A stretch of 64,000 bases of DNA from Chamaecyparis obtusa (taxonomy: Eukaryota; Streptophyta; Pinopsida; Cupressales; Cupressaceae). Shown piece after piece: positions 11,031-22,913 of the stretch (position 1 is the stretch's first letter; each line of letters opens with the position of its first letter). The position numbers were made by a program, and so were the translations under genes. Where the stretch lies: positions 124,001 to 188,000 of the forward strand of contig BSBK01002083.1 of assembly GCA_027943335.1 (NCBI GenBank), read 5' to 3'. The notes under the pieces are model-generated. The model worked only from the letters and a program-made list of their open reading frames with translations. It did no database searches and was not told the DNA's origin.

Positions 11031-11160
11031 TCCTTTTTGTTTCATGTACTGTACTTATTTTTGTTGATACTTTGATATTCTCAGGCTGAGACTTGGCCTC
11101 TCTCGGTACTAGTTGTTGTTAAATTTTTTATCCCCTTATAGTTAATACAAAAGAATTTTC
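11031..11160 (+). other. Probable LINE 3' UTR
   Basis: Follows the ORF2 stop. It is T-rich and ends near a TAATACAAAAG stretch. No clear poly(A) or TSD, so the boundary is approximate. Confidence 0.4.
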
Positions 11161-11218
11161 ATTTTAATTATTCTTTGTGATTTTAGATTACCTCAAATAA
11201 AGTGAAACATTAGAAAAA

Positions 11219-11530
11219 ACATGTACAATTAAATTAAATTAATATATATTATAATCATTATTTCTAGTAAAAAATTGATATTTAACATATATTCAAAGTA
11301 TTTTAATATAAATATTATATTTCACACAGTTAAAAAGTTAAATATTTTAATATGTACTATTAATTTTATAATAAAAACATGTACAATTATTAAATTAATA
11401 TATATTATAATCATTATTTTTAGTCAAAAATTGATACTTAACATATATTCAAATTATTTTATTATAAATATTATATTTCACATAGTTAAAAAGTTAAATA
11501 TTTTAATATGTACTATTAGTTTTATAATTA
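11219..11530. repeat. Tandem duplication, period ~159 bp
   Basis: Two adjacent copies starting with ACATGTACAATTA (11219 and 11378) agree almost throughout and end near TTTTATAAT. The sequence is AT-rich and has no believable coding frame. Confidence 0.75.
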
Positions 11531-14500
11531 TTTTTTAAACTAATTTTTTAGAAATAAACTATGATAATATAATTAAATATTAATTTAATATATTCTAAGT
11601 TAAATAAAAATAAACGTATATTATAATTTAAATTTTTTGAATTTAAATTGATATACATAATTAGAATTGAAAGAACACAAAAAAAATATTACAATATACA
11701 TAACTATAATTATAATATTATTTAAAAAATATTTCTATTTTATAAAATATAATACCATTCAAAATTTACAAATGTCTTAAATTATTAATTTTAAAATAAT
11801 TATTTCTTAAAATTACAATTATTTTGTAATTACTATTTTTTTGAAAAGTAATTAATAAATTATATTTTATATTTTATATACTTTGTAAAATAAAAGACAA
11901 AAACACAAGTATCGAGAATCATGCAAAATAGCTAAGTTTTGAGGAAAATTATGTCAAATTTACTGTATAAGACTAAAAAAATAAAATAAAATAAAAATTA
12001 GTGTATTTTAATTAGTATAGATAATACAATTTAATCACTAGTTAACATAGTAATTTCAAAAAATGATGTTATACTACTTGCTTAGCCTACCAACAAGTAT
12101 AACGAGTAATTAAACTTCATTATTTTTCAAAGAATGTTATAGCTAAATATTTTTTAAAGTAAATTACAAGATACTTAACTTTTTTAATATTTTTCATGCA
12201 TGGCTAAAGAAAATAGCAATATAAGAGATTTGAAATTTTCTTCATGTGAGATATTAATTTTTAAATTTTGAAATATTTATTAGTTCCAGTAGGCTTAGAA
12301 CTATAGGCATCGATATGTTTTTAACTAGTGATTAAACTAGTTAACTCCAGCGAATTAAATTTCATAATTTATTTTTGTCATATCAAATTTTAATATTTGA
12401 TAAAGTAAAATGCACAATATTTAACTTTTCCAATTTATAAAATTATTTATCTTTCATTTCATTGGTTTAAAGAAATTGAGTGATAAGAACGATTTTTTTT
12501 GAAATATTTTTGCCCATTGCAATATTTTGATCATATCATTAGGTCATAATAATATTATTAGTTTGAATGATACTATTTTTTTGGTAGTGGTTGATTTTTT
12601 TAATTTAAGGATAATATTAAAATTTAAATTTATTTGGAAATATTCTTTTATTTCAAACACATATATATTTTACAATTGTTATTATATTATCAGTATAATA
12701 GTATTATATTTTAATTAATTTTATTTTTATATCATCTAATATTGATTTCTAAAAATACATTTAGATTCACATATATATAGATATTATTATAATATTATCA
12801 TTATGATATTATTATATTTTAGTTAATTTTAGTTTTATATCATCTTCTATTTGTTTTTAACTATATTATTATTATATCTATCTAATATTATCTTTATTAT
12901 AATAAACACATAATAATTATGTATTATATTATAGTATTAGTAATTTTTATATTATTATTACATTAAAAAGTTATTATTATTTATTATTATTATAATTAAA
13001 ATATTGTATTGTAACATTTGATATTACATTTGAAATTGTATTGTAGGCTAGACAACAAATTTTAGGGATTCATCACATAAGTCTTAACTGAAGCAGAGAA
13101 ATTATTAAGCTGCTAACCCATACAAAATCCTGAAAGAGCAAAATAATTTTGCCAACATATTAAAACATTCTAAGGGACATAAGCCCTATATTTTAGAAAT
13201 ATTTAAGGTAAAACTATTAAAATAGTACAATTTATATCCTTCAATTTGCACTAACAATTGGTTTTGGTTATAGCCATTTAAACTTTTAAATTTATTTGCA
13301 AAGTTCAAACAACTCTTCTAACATTTTGGGAGGAACTTCGTTGCTTTGTAGCCTTGTTTTAATTTCTTCTTGTGCAATTCTTACTAATTAGTTTTTACAG
13401 TTATTTTAAGATTTTGCATTAATAAATTAATAAAAAATATAATATTATTTTTTGATAGGTATAATTAATTATATATTTAAATCTTTTAAATAATAAATTC
13501 AATGTTTAATTTTTGTAAATGATTTTCTATTTATTTTAATAATTATATTATAATATATAATTAAGTGATTTAAAGATATATATTATATTAAAAATTTAAT
13601 AATATTATTAGTTAACTTTGTAAATTATCTAAAAAGTTGTAACTTTACCTAATAGTTAGATTAAATTTAATTTTTTGGTTAGTTTGTTAAAATATTAATA
13701 TTTAATAATATTTTTAATATGATATTTAGATGATAAGAACACAATGTGGTGCCATTGTTGTTAATTTTAGAATCTTATTATTTAATTATATTCTTTTTAA
13801 TATTTTAATATTAATATAAAAATAATTCTCATGTCTAAGTAATAGATTACAATTTTAAAAATAAAAAATATTCTTATATTTTCAACAATTATCTTTTAGA
13901 TATGGTTGATGATATGTAAAAGAAATTTTGTTTCATCAATTTAGTTTTTTGACATATCATTGATATAGTTTTTTCAGCTATCATTCATATAATTTTAAAA
14001 AGTTTTGTTTTACATAGATTTCATGCATGTTATTTTTTAACATAATGAAAAATTGCTAACATAAAGAAATAAACTAATCATGTATTATCAAATTGTAAAT
14101 CAAGCTTACATTACATTGGTGAAGATTGTATTAGATATCATCAATATTAATAAATATATAGTATTCTTCATATTAATTCTTTTTAACCAAGATGAATACT
14201 CAACTATATGGCAAAGACCTCATTACTCCATACTAACAAAAATAAACTATTAACAAATTATAATTGTTTGTATATTAGAACTTTAAAAATGGTAATATCA
14301 TATATCGTTATTGTTAAGTATAATGACAATAATAAATAGTTGCAATATACAAATAATTATAAAAAATAAATTATAAAATAATCAAATTTAATGATAACAT
14401 ATATTTTATTTAATAAATTTTATAATTATAATTTAAGAGATGAAAAAATTATATTAAAATAAATATATAATATATACTATACTATTTTATAATCATTCTA

Positions 14501-14580
14501 TTTACTTAAATTTTTAATCTATTCCAATATAATATTTTTATCATTATATAAAAAAAAGTACAATTACATAAGAATTAATA
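11531..14580. other. AT-rich intergenic sequence, no gene seen
   Basis: Both strands are closed by frequent stops. The base composition is strongly A+T with many ATTATT and TAATAT runs. A slightly less AT-rich stretch at 13030-13380 has no coding frame either. Confidence 0.6.
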
Positions 14581-14689
14581 AATCTGTTCGCAAGCGTCAG
14601 CCGGTGCCCACGGTGAAAACTAATTGTTAGGTAGCGTTCTGTTTTAGGAGGCCGCAATTAAGTTTGTCAATAATGATGATTTTATTCCT

Positions 14690-15262
14690 GACATCCAGTT
14701 GTTTGTTTGATTTCCGTCAGATAGGTTGGTTAGCCCACTTCCCAGAAGAAGTGATTGCTGAGTCGGTCATCAAAATTCTATATTAGTGTCAAGGACGCTG
14801 GTTTAGTGGGAAGTCATGTCTGGTACAGTACCAGTACCAGTACCAGTACCAGTACCTGTACCTTTTAACAGTTTGAAACAACCACATGGCAGCAAAATCT
14901 TCCAACCATGTCCGAGGAGATTCACTTGTTTGATCTCGTCAGATGGTTGGAATTCTCAGACCAAGTGACGGCTCAGGCGGTCATCAAAATTCTCTGGAAT
15001 CAGATACTTTTATTCTTGGTTGGTGAGATAAGGTCCCTTTAAATTCTGACGTGGCAGGGTAGTTGTTTATTTTGGTCCACGTGGTTCTCTGTATTTGATT
15101 CGCGGTGCCAATTGCTGTAGGAATGCTTTCTGTGAAAGGTTTGGCTATGGCTATGGTTTTGAATCTCTCACTGTCAAAGACATGACAGTGGTTTGGGTGG
15201 GAAGTCATCTTTGAACAACATGTCTCAATCACATGACAGCAGTTTCTGCCAACCACAAAACA
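14690..15262. repeat. Diverged tandem duplication in a GC-richer block
   Basis: Two copies share the order CGTCAGAT-GGTTGG, then CGGTCATCAAAATTCT, then GTGGGAAGTCAT, then CACATG-CAGCA and TCTTCCAACC or TCTGCCAACC. Copy 1 is about 14693-14910 and copy 2 about 14925-15262, with an extra ~100 bp in copy 2. The block stands out from the AT-rich surroundings and may be a remnant regulatory or promoter region. No ORF of note. Confidence 0.55.
14821..14863. repeat. Hexanucleotide microsatellite (AGTACC)n
   Basis: About six consecutive near-perfect AGTACC or GTACCAGTACCA units inside copy 1 of the tandem duplication. Copy 2 lacks them, so the expansion followed the duplication. GTAC makes each unit self-complementary. 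Confidence 0.85.
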
Positions 15263-15612
15263 GCAAGTTGGAGGATAAAATTGGACTCATATATTGACTA
15301 CCATACATAAACAACTCAACTCATATATTGACTACCAAGCATGTTGGAGGAGAAAATTGGGACAAGATTTGGAAAAATAAATGAATAAATTTTGGTTGAT
15401 GCAGACACCTTCAATTGGTTAGTGGGTGAAATTATTTTGTTCGTTGAAAGCCACTTTTTTTCCGTTATTGTCAGATGCCTGAAAAAAGCGATTTAAGATT
15501 AAAATGATCGGTAATCGGGAAACATATAATATTTCCTCTCTCGTAAGTCGTACTGAGTTATAGGCATTGTCATATTATCACGTGTGAACGCGACACAAAG
15601 CTTTTATGATGC

Positions 15613-15870
15613 GTGCGAGAAAGCTTATTGAAGGGGAAAAAGATTTTGTTCAAAATCCGCTCCATTCTCAACACAGAAGCAGTGTACGATATTAACAGGC
15701 ATTCATCTCCAAATGTGTTGAGGAAGATTTATTGCCTTTTATTGTGTCATCTACCATGTCTTTTGTCAGGGGTTTTTATTTCTGTAATTGCTTGCTCCAG
15801 GTTCGTTTTTATGAATGCTCTCTGCTCTTCTTTCAAAAGAGAAAACTCGTGTACTTGCCCAAAACGTTAG
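15613..15870 (+). other. Short ORF of uncertain reality at the duplication edge
   Basis: An 85-residue frame, hydrophobic in the middle (LRKIYCLLLCHLPCLLSGVF). Its last 20 codons are shared with a frame at 28141-28359 because they lie in the duplicated block. The upstream halves differ. The shared part is conserved at DNA level as well as protein level, so coding is not shown. Confidence 0.2.
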
Positions 15871-16624
15871 GGCTTCACTCATGATTGAAATGGACTTGAA
15901 AACCATTCCAAACTAATTTAGGTGCTTGTATCAAAACATAGGAGGAGATATAGAAAATAAAGTGAAAGGTTTAATTCATTTACTCAGACATTCAACAAAA
16001 CTAAATGAACACCAAATACAATTGCAGATGAACATACTTCCTACAAAACTAGAGAATCTTTTGTCTGTAATCACACAAAAAAACAAAGTATAACATTACC
16101 ATATAATCGATCCCAACAAATAAATAAAAAAGACTCTAACTGGCCATTCCAGCTCTAAAATAATTGTACAGTTCTACCCCTGATAGCACCGAGAAAATAG
16201 AGTAGTTAAAAGATCACTACTGTTGTAATCTATTAGAACAACAAAAATCTGTACAGTGACTAGAAATCTGTACAATGACTAGATCCGATTAAATCTGATC
16301 GTACTCATTCTGCAAACATGTGTGTGACGTCTTCTTACACTATACCTACGGTAAAATTCAATAATTCACCTAGGTACCTATTGCCCATACCTAAAACCAG
16401 TTTATGTTTACTGTCAAATAAAATTTTGAAAGCTGCAAACAAATTGATCTCAGTAAGTCGTACATTGGTTATGTCAAAATGATGGAAAACTTACTCTTTT
16501 TTACGGTGACTTTTAAAATGTGGAGTATAATAGTCAAATAAAATGATCTGTTGTGATAAATGCGTGACAATATATAGTGGATATATATTTAATTCAACTA
16601 AGTTTTTTCATTCAATTGATTATG

Positions 16625-16873
16625 TACGTCTCGTTCTCAAAAACTACTGGGCTGTTGGTTGGAGTGAACCTTCATTGTGGGAGGCATGTTATGTATAGAT
16701 GCATAGTTGGCGAAACTATCTGGTAGGGTGAAACATTTGGATCCATTGGGACTTCCATCGAACGGTGTTGCGACATTGTTTAATAATGGCGCTTCACATT
16801 GATAATGGCCATCCATTAGAAACGAGTTCGAATAATTTGATGATAATATAAAAATATAATATTGCAATAACAA
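16625..16873 (-). other. Possible orphan exon or gene fragment, unrecognised
   Basis: A minus-strand frame encodes about 60 residues that look like ordinary protein (NGSKCFTLPDSFANYASIHN, then MPPTMKVHSNQQPSSF and stop). The stretch is GC-richer than the surrounding AT-rich DNA. It could be the last exon of a Ser/Asn-rich protein. I do not recognise the family and see no clear splice acceptor. It lies in the part of copy A that copy B has lost. Confidence 0.25.
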
Positions 16874-18750
16874 GAATAATATAATAATTACAATATATAT
16901 TATTTATTGTTACTAAATCTTAACCTTAAATACAAGTAAGCATTAAACTCAATTAAATGTAATTCTTAATTGAGCTATGAATTAGTCCCATAAGAAATAT
17001 GGTTAGATTCACAACAACAATTTTGAGCTTTATAAGTGTTATGATTTTATGGATTCTTCAGGATGGGTATAGTTAAATAAGAGTCAAGATTCACTAATGA
17101 TTTAAGAATAAAGAATCAATTTAGAATAATGATTATGATTTCATAAAAAAATATTTTAAGTAGAGGTAAAATTAGACAAATATAATCATATACTAATTAA
17201 TAATATAATAATAAATATATTAAAATTAAAATTGATGTTATATTTAAATTACATAAGTATAATTAATATTATTATTTCATAATTTCTATTATATTATTAA
17301 AATTCTATATTACCATATAAATATACAATATAGAAAAAGTTTTGTATATTTAGAATCATGTTTAAGTAATTATATTTATAGTTTCAATTTTATATACTTG
17401 TGTTCCTTAAAGACACATTTCACATTCATAAATGAAAAAAACTTAGTTGTTTTTATAAGAGGTGAATATGTAGTAAATTATGTCATATTATGGAGTTTGG
17501 TTTCTTTATTAAACAAGTGTCACATAGTGGTATACTTGCCTTTTTAGTTTAAAAACTATAATTATAATATGAAATATAACTATAATTTTAATAATTTTAA
17601 AAATTATGTATGCTAATAGTAAAATAATTAAAGTTGATTTACATGGATGTTAACTTTTGAGGTAGATACACGTAAATTGTATATTAATTATAATATGGAA
17701 TTTAACCCACAACTGATAGATAAAAGTCCCCATTTAAAAAACATATCATATATACCATTTTTGTTAATAATATTTCTTAATGTTGTCTTGAAATGCATTT
17801 TCAAGCCAATGGATGTATAAAGATTATATTTATTTTAAAAAATAATAATTAGAGTTTAACAATTGTGATAGATCTCTATTGGTTTTCTAATTAGAAAAAA
17901 TACTAAAACTAACATTTTTTAATTATTATTTTGTTTCATGTCAAGATAATAATCATGATTTCTTAGAAATTTGTTCATCTATATTATTTGTCATAGTAAA
18001 AAAAGATTCAAATAATCTTATTTATTTAATCAATTATGTAAATTTCATAAATAATTAATTTTGGAACATTTTGTATAAATTATTAATATTTTGCTTAACT
18101 TAGTACACAATATAATTTGATCTAAATCATAAGAAATACAAATTTACATGCATATCTATATTGTGCGTGTCATAAAAGATATCAATATTTCTTAAATATT
18201 CTTTTGTTAAAAATAGATATTATAATTAATTTGAACCAATAGCTATTATAATAATTTGTTAGTTAATATTTCAAAAAATATAAGTATATCCATTAACAAT
18301 TCATATATAATGCAATATAGAGGAAGCAATTCATGCCTCCCAAAAAACTTTTGTTATAAGACAAATTATTTTCAACTAATGATATTACAAATAATAATTT
18401 TTTTAATTTGAAAAACTCAAAAATATAAATTTAAACTTTATAAAACTTATGGTTATATTGAAAAAGAAAAAAATAAAGTGTTATCATTCATAGAATTTAA
18501 TAGACTAAGTGAATGCAATAGAATTGCCTACAACAACTACTATAAGGATAATTAACATTTAAAACAAAGTTATTAAATAATTTTGAATAATTTTATTTGA
18601 ATGTTATTTTTAGAAAATATTGAAATATTAGATAAACAAATGATATGATTGCTTAAAGGGTATCATTTTTAGACTTTTTTTTTTCATATTTAAATTATAA
18701 TTATAATTTCCTATGGGCTTATCCTTGAACCCCTTAGGTGCAAGTGCTAG
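16874..18750. other. AT-rich sequence, no gene seen
   Basis: Frequent stops in all frames and no repeat structure beyond simple AT runs. It is part of copy A of the segmental duplication that is absent from copy B. Confidence 0.55.
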
Positions 18751-19607
18751 TTTATTTTCTACATATGCTTCTACTGAATAGATTTATTAGGTTTATTTTT
18801 TCTTACATTTGAATCAAGTTACATTAGTTGTTTTATATAAAATTCTACTTTGATGTATGTTTGTTCAATCATATCATAGTCATTTGAAATATTTTAAATT
18901 TTCTATGATACAAAATTAAGCAATTTTCATATATGTTTAAAAAAATTATTTTCTACTCACAAAGCTTTGGAACACTTTCTCAATAATTCTATTTTATGGT
19001 CTTGGCATTAGCATATAAAAAATGAATGTTTTGCAATGAGTCTTAAAATCTAAAGAGTTGTATTTTTATAGTAATTATAAAAATCTATTTATATTTAAGA
19101 AAAGAAAATGTTGTTTAAATTAATAGATGTGAGATAAATAATAAATTGTTACAATATTAGAGAAGTCAAAAAATAAATAAATAATTATTAGAAAAAAATA
19201 ATAATAAATTTTTAAAATATTTAATGAATAATTATATATGATTATAAAAATATACATTTACATAAAGTTTATAAATGTTATGTGTTTAATTAATAGATAT
19301 AAAATGAGTAGAAATTTAAAACAAATTATTTAATTAAGAGATATGCAATTAATAAGAGTTTAGAAAAAACAATTTGATCTATTTTTTAATAAAATTTGAG
19401 CAATATTATTTCTTCAAATTTTATTTATAGAAGTTTATTCTTTACTTGATTACTATTAATATAGTATGTTTAAAATTAATACTAAACACAACCATATATC
19501 TAACATATTGCCTTTTATATTTTAAATGAATTGTTTTAAGAAACCATAATTTAGTAAATATGGTAAATATAACTAATCTTAAATAATTGTGATGAAGTAA
19601 ATATATT

Positions 19608-19940
19608 TAGGTGTCTACACTTACACAAAAATATTTTGAAAAATTCCTATAAATTATTATTATGTAGCATGATCAAATATATTATAATTAATTTATTATT
19701 TGTGTATTGTGATCAAAAGTATTTATGTATTAGCATTTAAGATCAATTAATATATAATATATTTACTTCATCACAATTATTTAAGATTAGTTAGATATTA
19801 ATTGATCTTAAATGATAATACATAAATACATTTGATCATAATACACAAATAATAAATTAATCATAATGCATTTGATCATGATACATAATAATAATTTATA
19901 AGAGTTTTTCAAAATGTTTTCTTATAAGTGTAGACACCTA
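19608..19940. mobile_element. Fold-back / MITE-like element with 144-bp inverted arms
   Basis: Arms 19608-19751 and 19797-19940 are inverted copies with only scattered mismatches, beginning TAGGTGTCTACACTTA and ending with its complement. The spacer is 45 bp. A second inverted repeat is nested: 19570-19606, just outside the left arm, is the complement of about 19757-19793 in the spacer. No clear TSD. No coding capacity. The form fits a MITE or other fold-back element, and a transcript would form a long dsRNA. Confidence 0.7.
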
Positions 19941-20221
19941 AAAATGGTTCACACCTATGTGCCCCCTTTTAACATGTCATTTATCTTGTGTCATTCCTCA
20001 TTTGATCAGTTACTAACATTTCTCTCCTCTTGCATCATAACCTCGATCTCTTTGGCTAAATCAATCAAGTCTACATCACGATCCTAAACATTCCTAAATC
20101 GATCCTAATCAATCCTAAACCATGTCAAAATTTCCTAAATCGGTTCAAATCAATCCCAATCAGTCCTAATCAGCTCAAGACCATTTAAAACACATTCAAT
20201 CATTCTAAAATCATTTTTTAG

Positions 20222-20470
20222 GACATTGTCAAAGTTCATCGATGCTCGATCAATTTAATTCAAATCATTTCAATTCAAAATCAATCCAAGGCATTGTCAA
20301 AGTTCATCGATGCCTCATCATCATCATCATCCAATCCTGAGCACATTGTCAAAGTTCATCGATGCCTCATTGTCATCATCCTAATCCAAGTCAATTCAAA
20401 TAGCATTGTCCAAAATCATCGATGCTATTTCATCATCAGCCAACCCATTGTCAAAGTTCATCGATGCTTT
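20222..20470. repeat. Five dispersed copies of a ~22-bp motif with variable spacers
   Basis: CATTGTCAAAGTTCATCG followed by ATGC occurs near 20225, 20293, 20345, 20403 (two changes) and 20447, with unequal spacers of about 20-45 bp made of AATC- and TCA-rich sequence. With the preceding G the motif is bounded by GCAT...ATGC. The array stops at the start of the LTR at 20474. Confidence 0.75.
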
Positions 20471-20473
20471 TTT

Positions 20474-20850
20474 TGTTAGAGCAATAAAGTGTTTGCTTAT
20501 TAATTAAATCATGTTTGATTTAATTACTAAGTCATGTATTATGTCTTTCTACTTAAGCTAAACTTTAGGCATATAATAATTAATTACTTTATTAATTATT
20601 ATTGTGCAACCTAGGTTTTACCATTTTAGGGTTTTGATCTCCTTTTATAAGGATTGATCTCTCTTGTAATCTTATTGAGAAACATTCATTTTATTGAATT
20701 GTAACTTTTATTTTTGCACATCAAGAATGTCTCCTCTTTCATGGATCCATGTGTTCATGCCTCTCTAATATTTTTTTTTCTCTCTTTTTATGACATGTGT
20801 TTGCATGTAGGTGTTCTTGGGAGTTATGGGTTGTTTACTCATCAACCCCA
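20474..20850 (+). repeat. 5' LTR of non-autonomous element copy 1
   Basis: 377 bp, TGTTAGAG...CAACCCCA. It aligns with the 383- and 386-bp LTRs of copy 2. Confidence 0.85.
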
Positions 20851-20853
20851 ATA

Positions 20854-20865
20854 TGGTATCAGAGC
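20854..20865 (+). promoter_or_regulatory. PBS (initiator-Met tRNA type)
   Basis: TGGTATCAGAGC, three bases after the LTR end, is the PBS used by most plant copia elements. Confidence 0.9.
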
Positions 20866-21309
20866 TTTAGATCTATTTTCCCATGTCCTCTTCCTGAGAG
20901 ATTTGGTCATGTTTGTTAGATCTGCATTTTCAGAGGTTTTCCTGTTGAATATGGGGGACCTCTCTTTCTGGTCATCTTGGCTTCAAACAGACCTCACAGT
21001 TGTGATCATAGCGTCTAAGAACCCCTAAATCCATATAAAGTTTATCCAATTTGGAAAAAGTTGTCTAGAATCTGTGGCAAAATTTTCGCAACCAGCCCCA
21101 TCACAAATCTCGAGGTCACTAGTATTTGGAGTATTTTTGGATCAAACAAACCTCGTTGTTGAGCTCACAGCGACCAAGAACCCTCATTTCCATATAAAGC
21201 ATGTTTTATTTGGGTGACGTTGCATTTTGAAGGAAAAAAATTTGCGTACTACAATCGTATAACCTTGGCACATAGATCGAGGCAAGGTACAGTGAAATAA
21301 AAAATAATA

Positions 21310-21620
21310 ATTTTTTTTTAATTTGGGCACCACTAGGTGGCCACCTAGGTGGTGTCGCTGTTGGCCACAGTCACCACCCAACGACAACTGCTAACGGTGT
21401 TGCGGTCACGCCGCAATCACCGCTGAGCGGGCCGCTGATAGTGTCGTGGTTCAGCTGCGGTCACCGTAGCGGCCAACAATCTTGGCAAACCACCATCAGT
21501 TAAGGAGAACCACTAGTTTAAGCCCCCCTACCGCGAGCAGCTCCAGGTCCAATGGGGGACCAGCCCCCAGCCGCACCAACCCCCAACCATTCAGCCCCTC
21601 GTCGCCACATGACCAGAGAC
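21310..21620. other. GC-rich block specific to copy 1
   Basis: About 300 bp, clearly GC-richer than anything around it, with nested palindromes (AGGTGGCCACCT) and repeated GGTCACC/GCGGTCAC motifs. Copy 2 has only short AT-rich sequence at the matching place near 57790. It is either an insertion in copy 1 or a deletion in copy 2. No ORF. Confidence 0.6.
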
Positions 21621-22913
21621 CATATTTTTCAGCCTAGGGAGCCTATTGGTTTTTTTTTCATGATGGCCATATGACTATCAAATTTATGCTCATGAAGTGC
21701 TGATGTCAGCACTTCAGACACCATTTTTTGGGCCCATCAGCATACATGTGGTTCTTTGCTCATAACTTTAACATAACATGTCAAAATCGGACAAATGAGA
21801 TATCATCGAAAAGATAGTTCCGAACTCTATCTGGATTTGGAGGTTTTAATTTCAAATTTTTCTTTTTTGATAGTGATTTTTACTGTCAAAGCTAGATGTT
21901 CAGTTTTGCACTCCAGGAGCTCTATCTTGCGCATCCAAACTCCATTTTGGGCAAACGATATATTTTTGGAAAGCTTGTTCTGAAACCTTTCCAATGCTAT
22001 GAGTCTTTTTTCCAGACTCTACTTAAGACATATTTTATTTAGTCTCTTGCATTTTTGCAATATGGTGGATATCTTGGATGTTTCAAGTCCTGGGATCTTT
22101 TCCTTTTGTGGAATGACTCATCTTAGGTTGTTCTTTTGTTTTAGAAGCCTTGAATATTCTTTGAGTAGTAGATACCTCACTTTTTTAGCATTCTTTTATG
22201 CACACACTGAGATAAAGTGTCATTCTATTGCATGTATGGGATCTTGCACATGTTCGTGCTCTATGTAATCGCACTCCATTATAAAATGCAAGGGGGTTTG
22301 ATGTTTGCCTTTATTTTCCATCTACTTTTGTCATGTGAGCGTCTCTCCAACGACATTAGCCTTAGGTATCTTTATTTGTGTTTGTACTCTCTCTGCACCT
22401 TTGATGTTCCTGGTATCATACAGTTCATATTGGATGATATTTTTTGTGTATCTGTCATTACTCACTTGTCATCATTATTGGGGTTTATACTATTGGTTCT
22501 ACTACTTCCTTGGTTCGATAGTGTGAGCTAGGTATTCAGTATTTGATTCTATGCACTAGGTGGATGCAGTGGCTGGGTACCAATGCATTCTGGTGAGATG
22601 GATCATTTGCCATATGGACACTCTTTTCTTTCCTATTTTTGGAAGCACTCTTCTAGCTTTGATTGAGATCATCTCTTTAGACTTTTGGGATTTTTATGCC
22701 ATCTATATCTTTGAGTTCAAGTGTTTTCCTTTATTTTCCTCCTGATTCAAGTAGTGTCACTTGAGGGAACTCCTGCATATTACAGTATTGTGTATATTTG
22801 ACTTCAGTTATTTGCATTTGTTTACCTCCTGATTTGAGTAGTGTCATTTGAGCACACTCATGCAGATTACAGTCTTCTATACCTGGTCATATTTTAGTGG
22901 AGGATCTTCAGAT

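Larger units (their letters stand above)
15765..19175. repeat. Segmental duplication, copy A (long form)
   Basis: 15765-16243 matches 28255-28723 (e.g. TATGAATGCTCT, then CAAAAGAGAAAACTC, TTAGGGCTTCACT, ACATAGGAGGAGATATAG). 18755-19175 matches 29050-29402. The 2.5 kb between them in copy A is replaced by about 330 bp of unrelated sequence in copy B. Match starts at TTTTGTCAGG in both. This may be a low-copy transposon or a true segmental duplication; no terminal repeats are seen. Confidence 0.7.
20474..22913 (+). mobile_element. Non-autonomous copia-type LTR element, copy 1 (3' end lost)
   Basis: Begins with an LTR (TGTTAGAGCAATAAAG) followed by a tRNA-iMet-type PBS. The interior aligns with copy 2 at 56950-59851 until about 22913, where it is cut by an unrelated LTR. 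No gag or pol motif is found in either copy, so the family is non-autonomous. Copy 1 has an extra GC-rich block at 21310-21620. The open frames inside are short, T-rich and not conserved as protein. Confidence 0.75.

Noticed and set aside
11275..11538. 87-codon ORF of Ile/Asn-rich sequence
   Set aside because: It is a product of AT-rich tandem duplication; the repeated peptide mirrors the DNA repeat.
20222..20470. CRISPR-like look: ~22-bp motif with variable spacers
   Set aside because: Spacers are unequal and low-complexity, only five units exist, the context is plant nuclear DNA and there are no cas genes.
22217..22531. Hydrophobic ORFs in the copia-type interior (also 58466-58777)
   Set aside because: T-rich DNA gives Leu/Phe-rich frames. 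Differences between the two copies do not preserve the protein.
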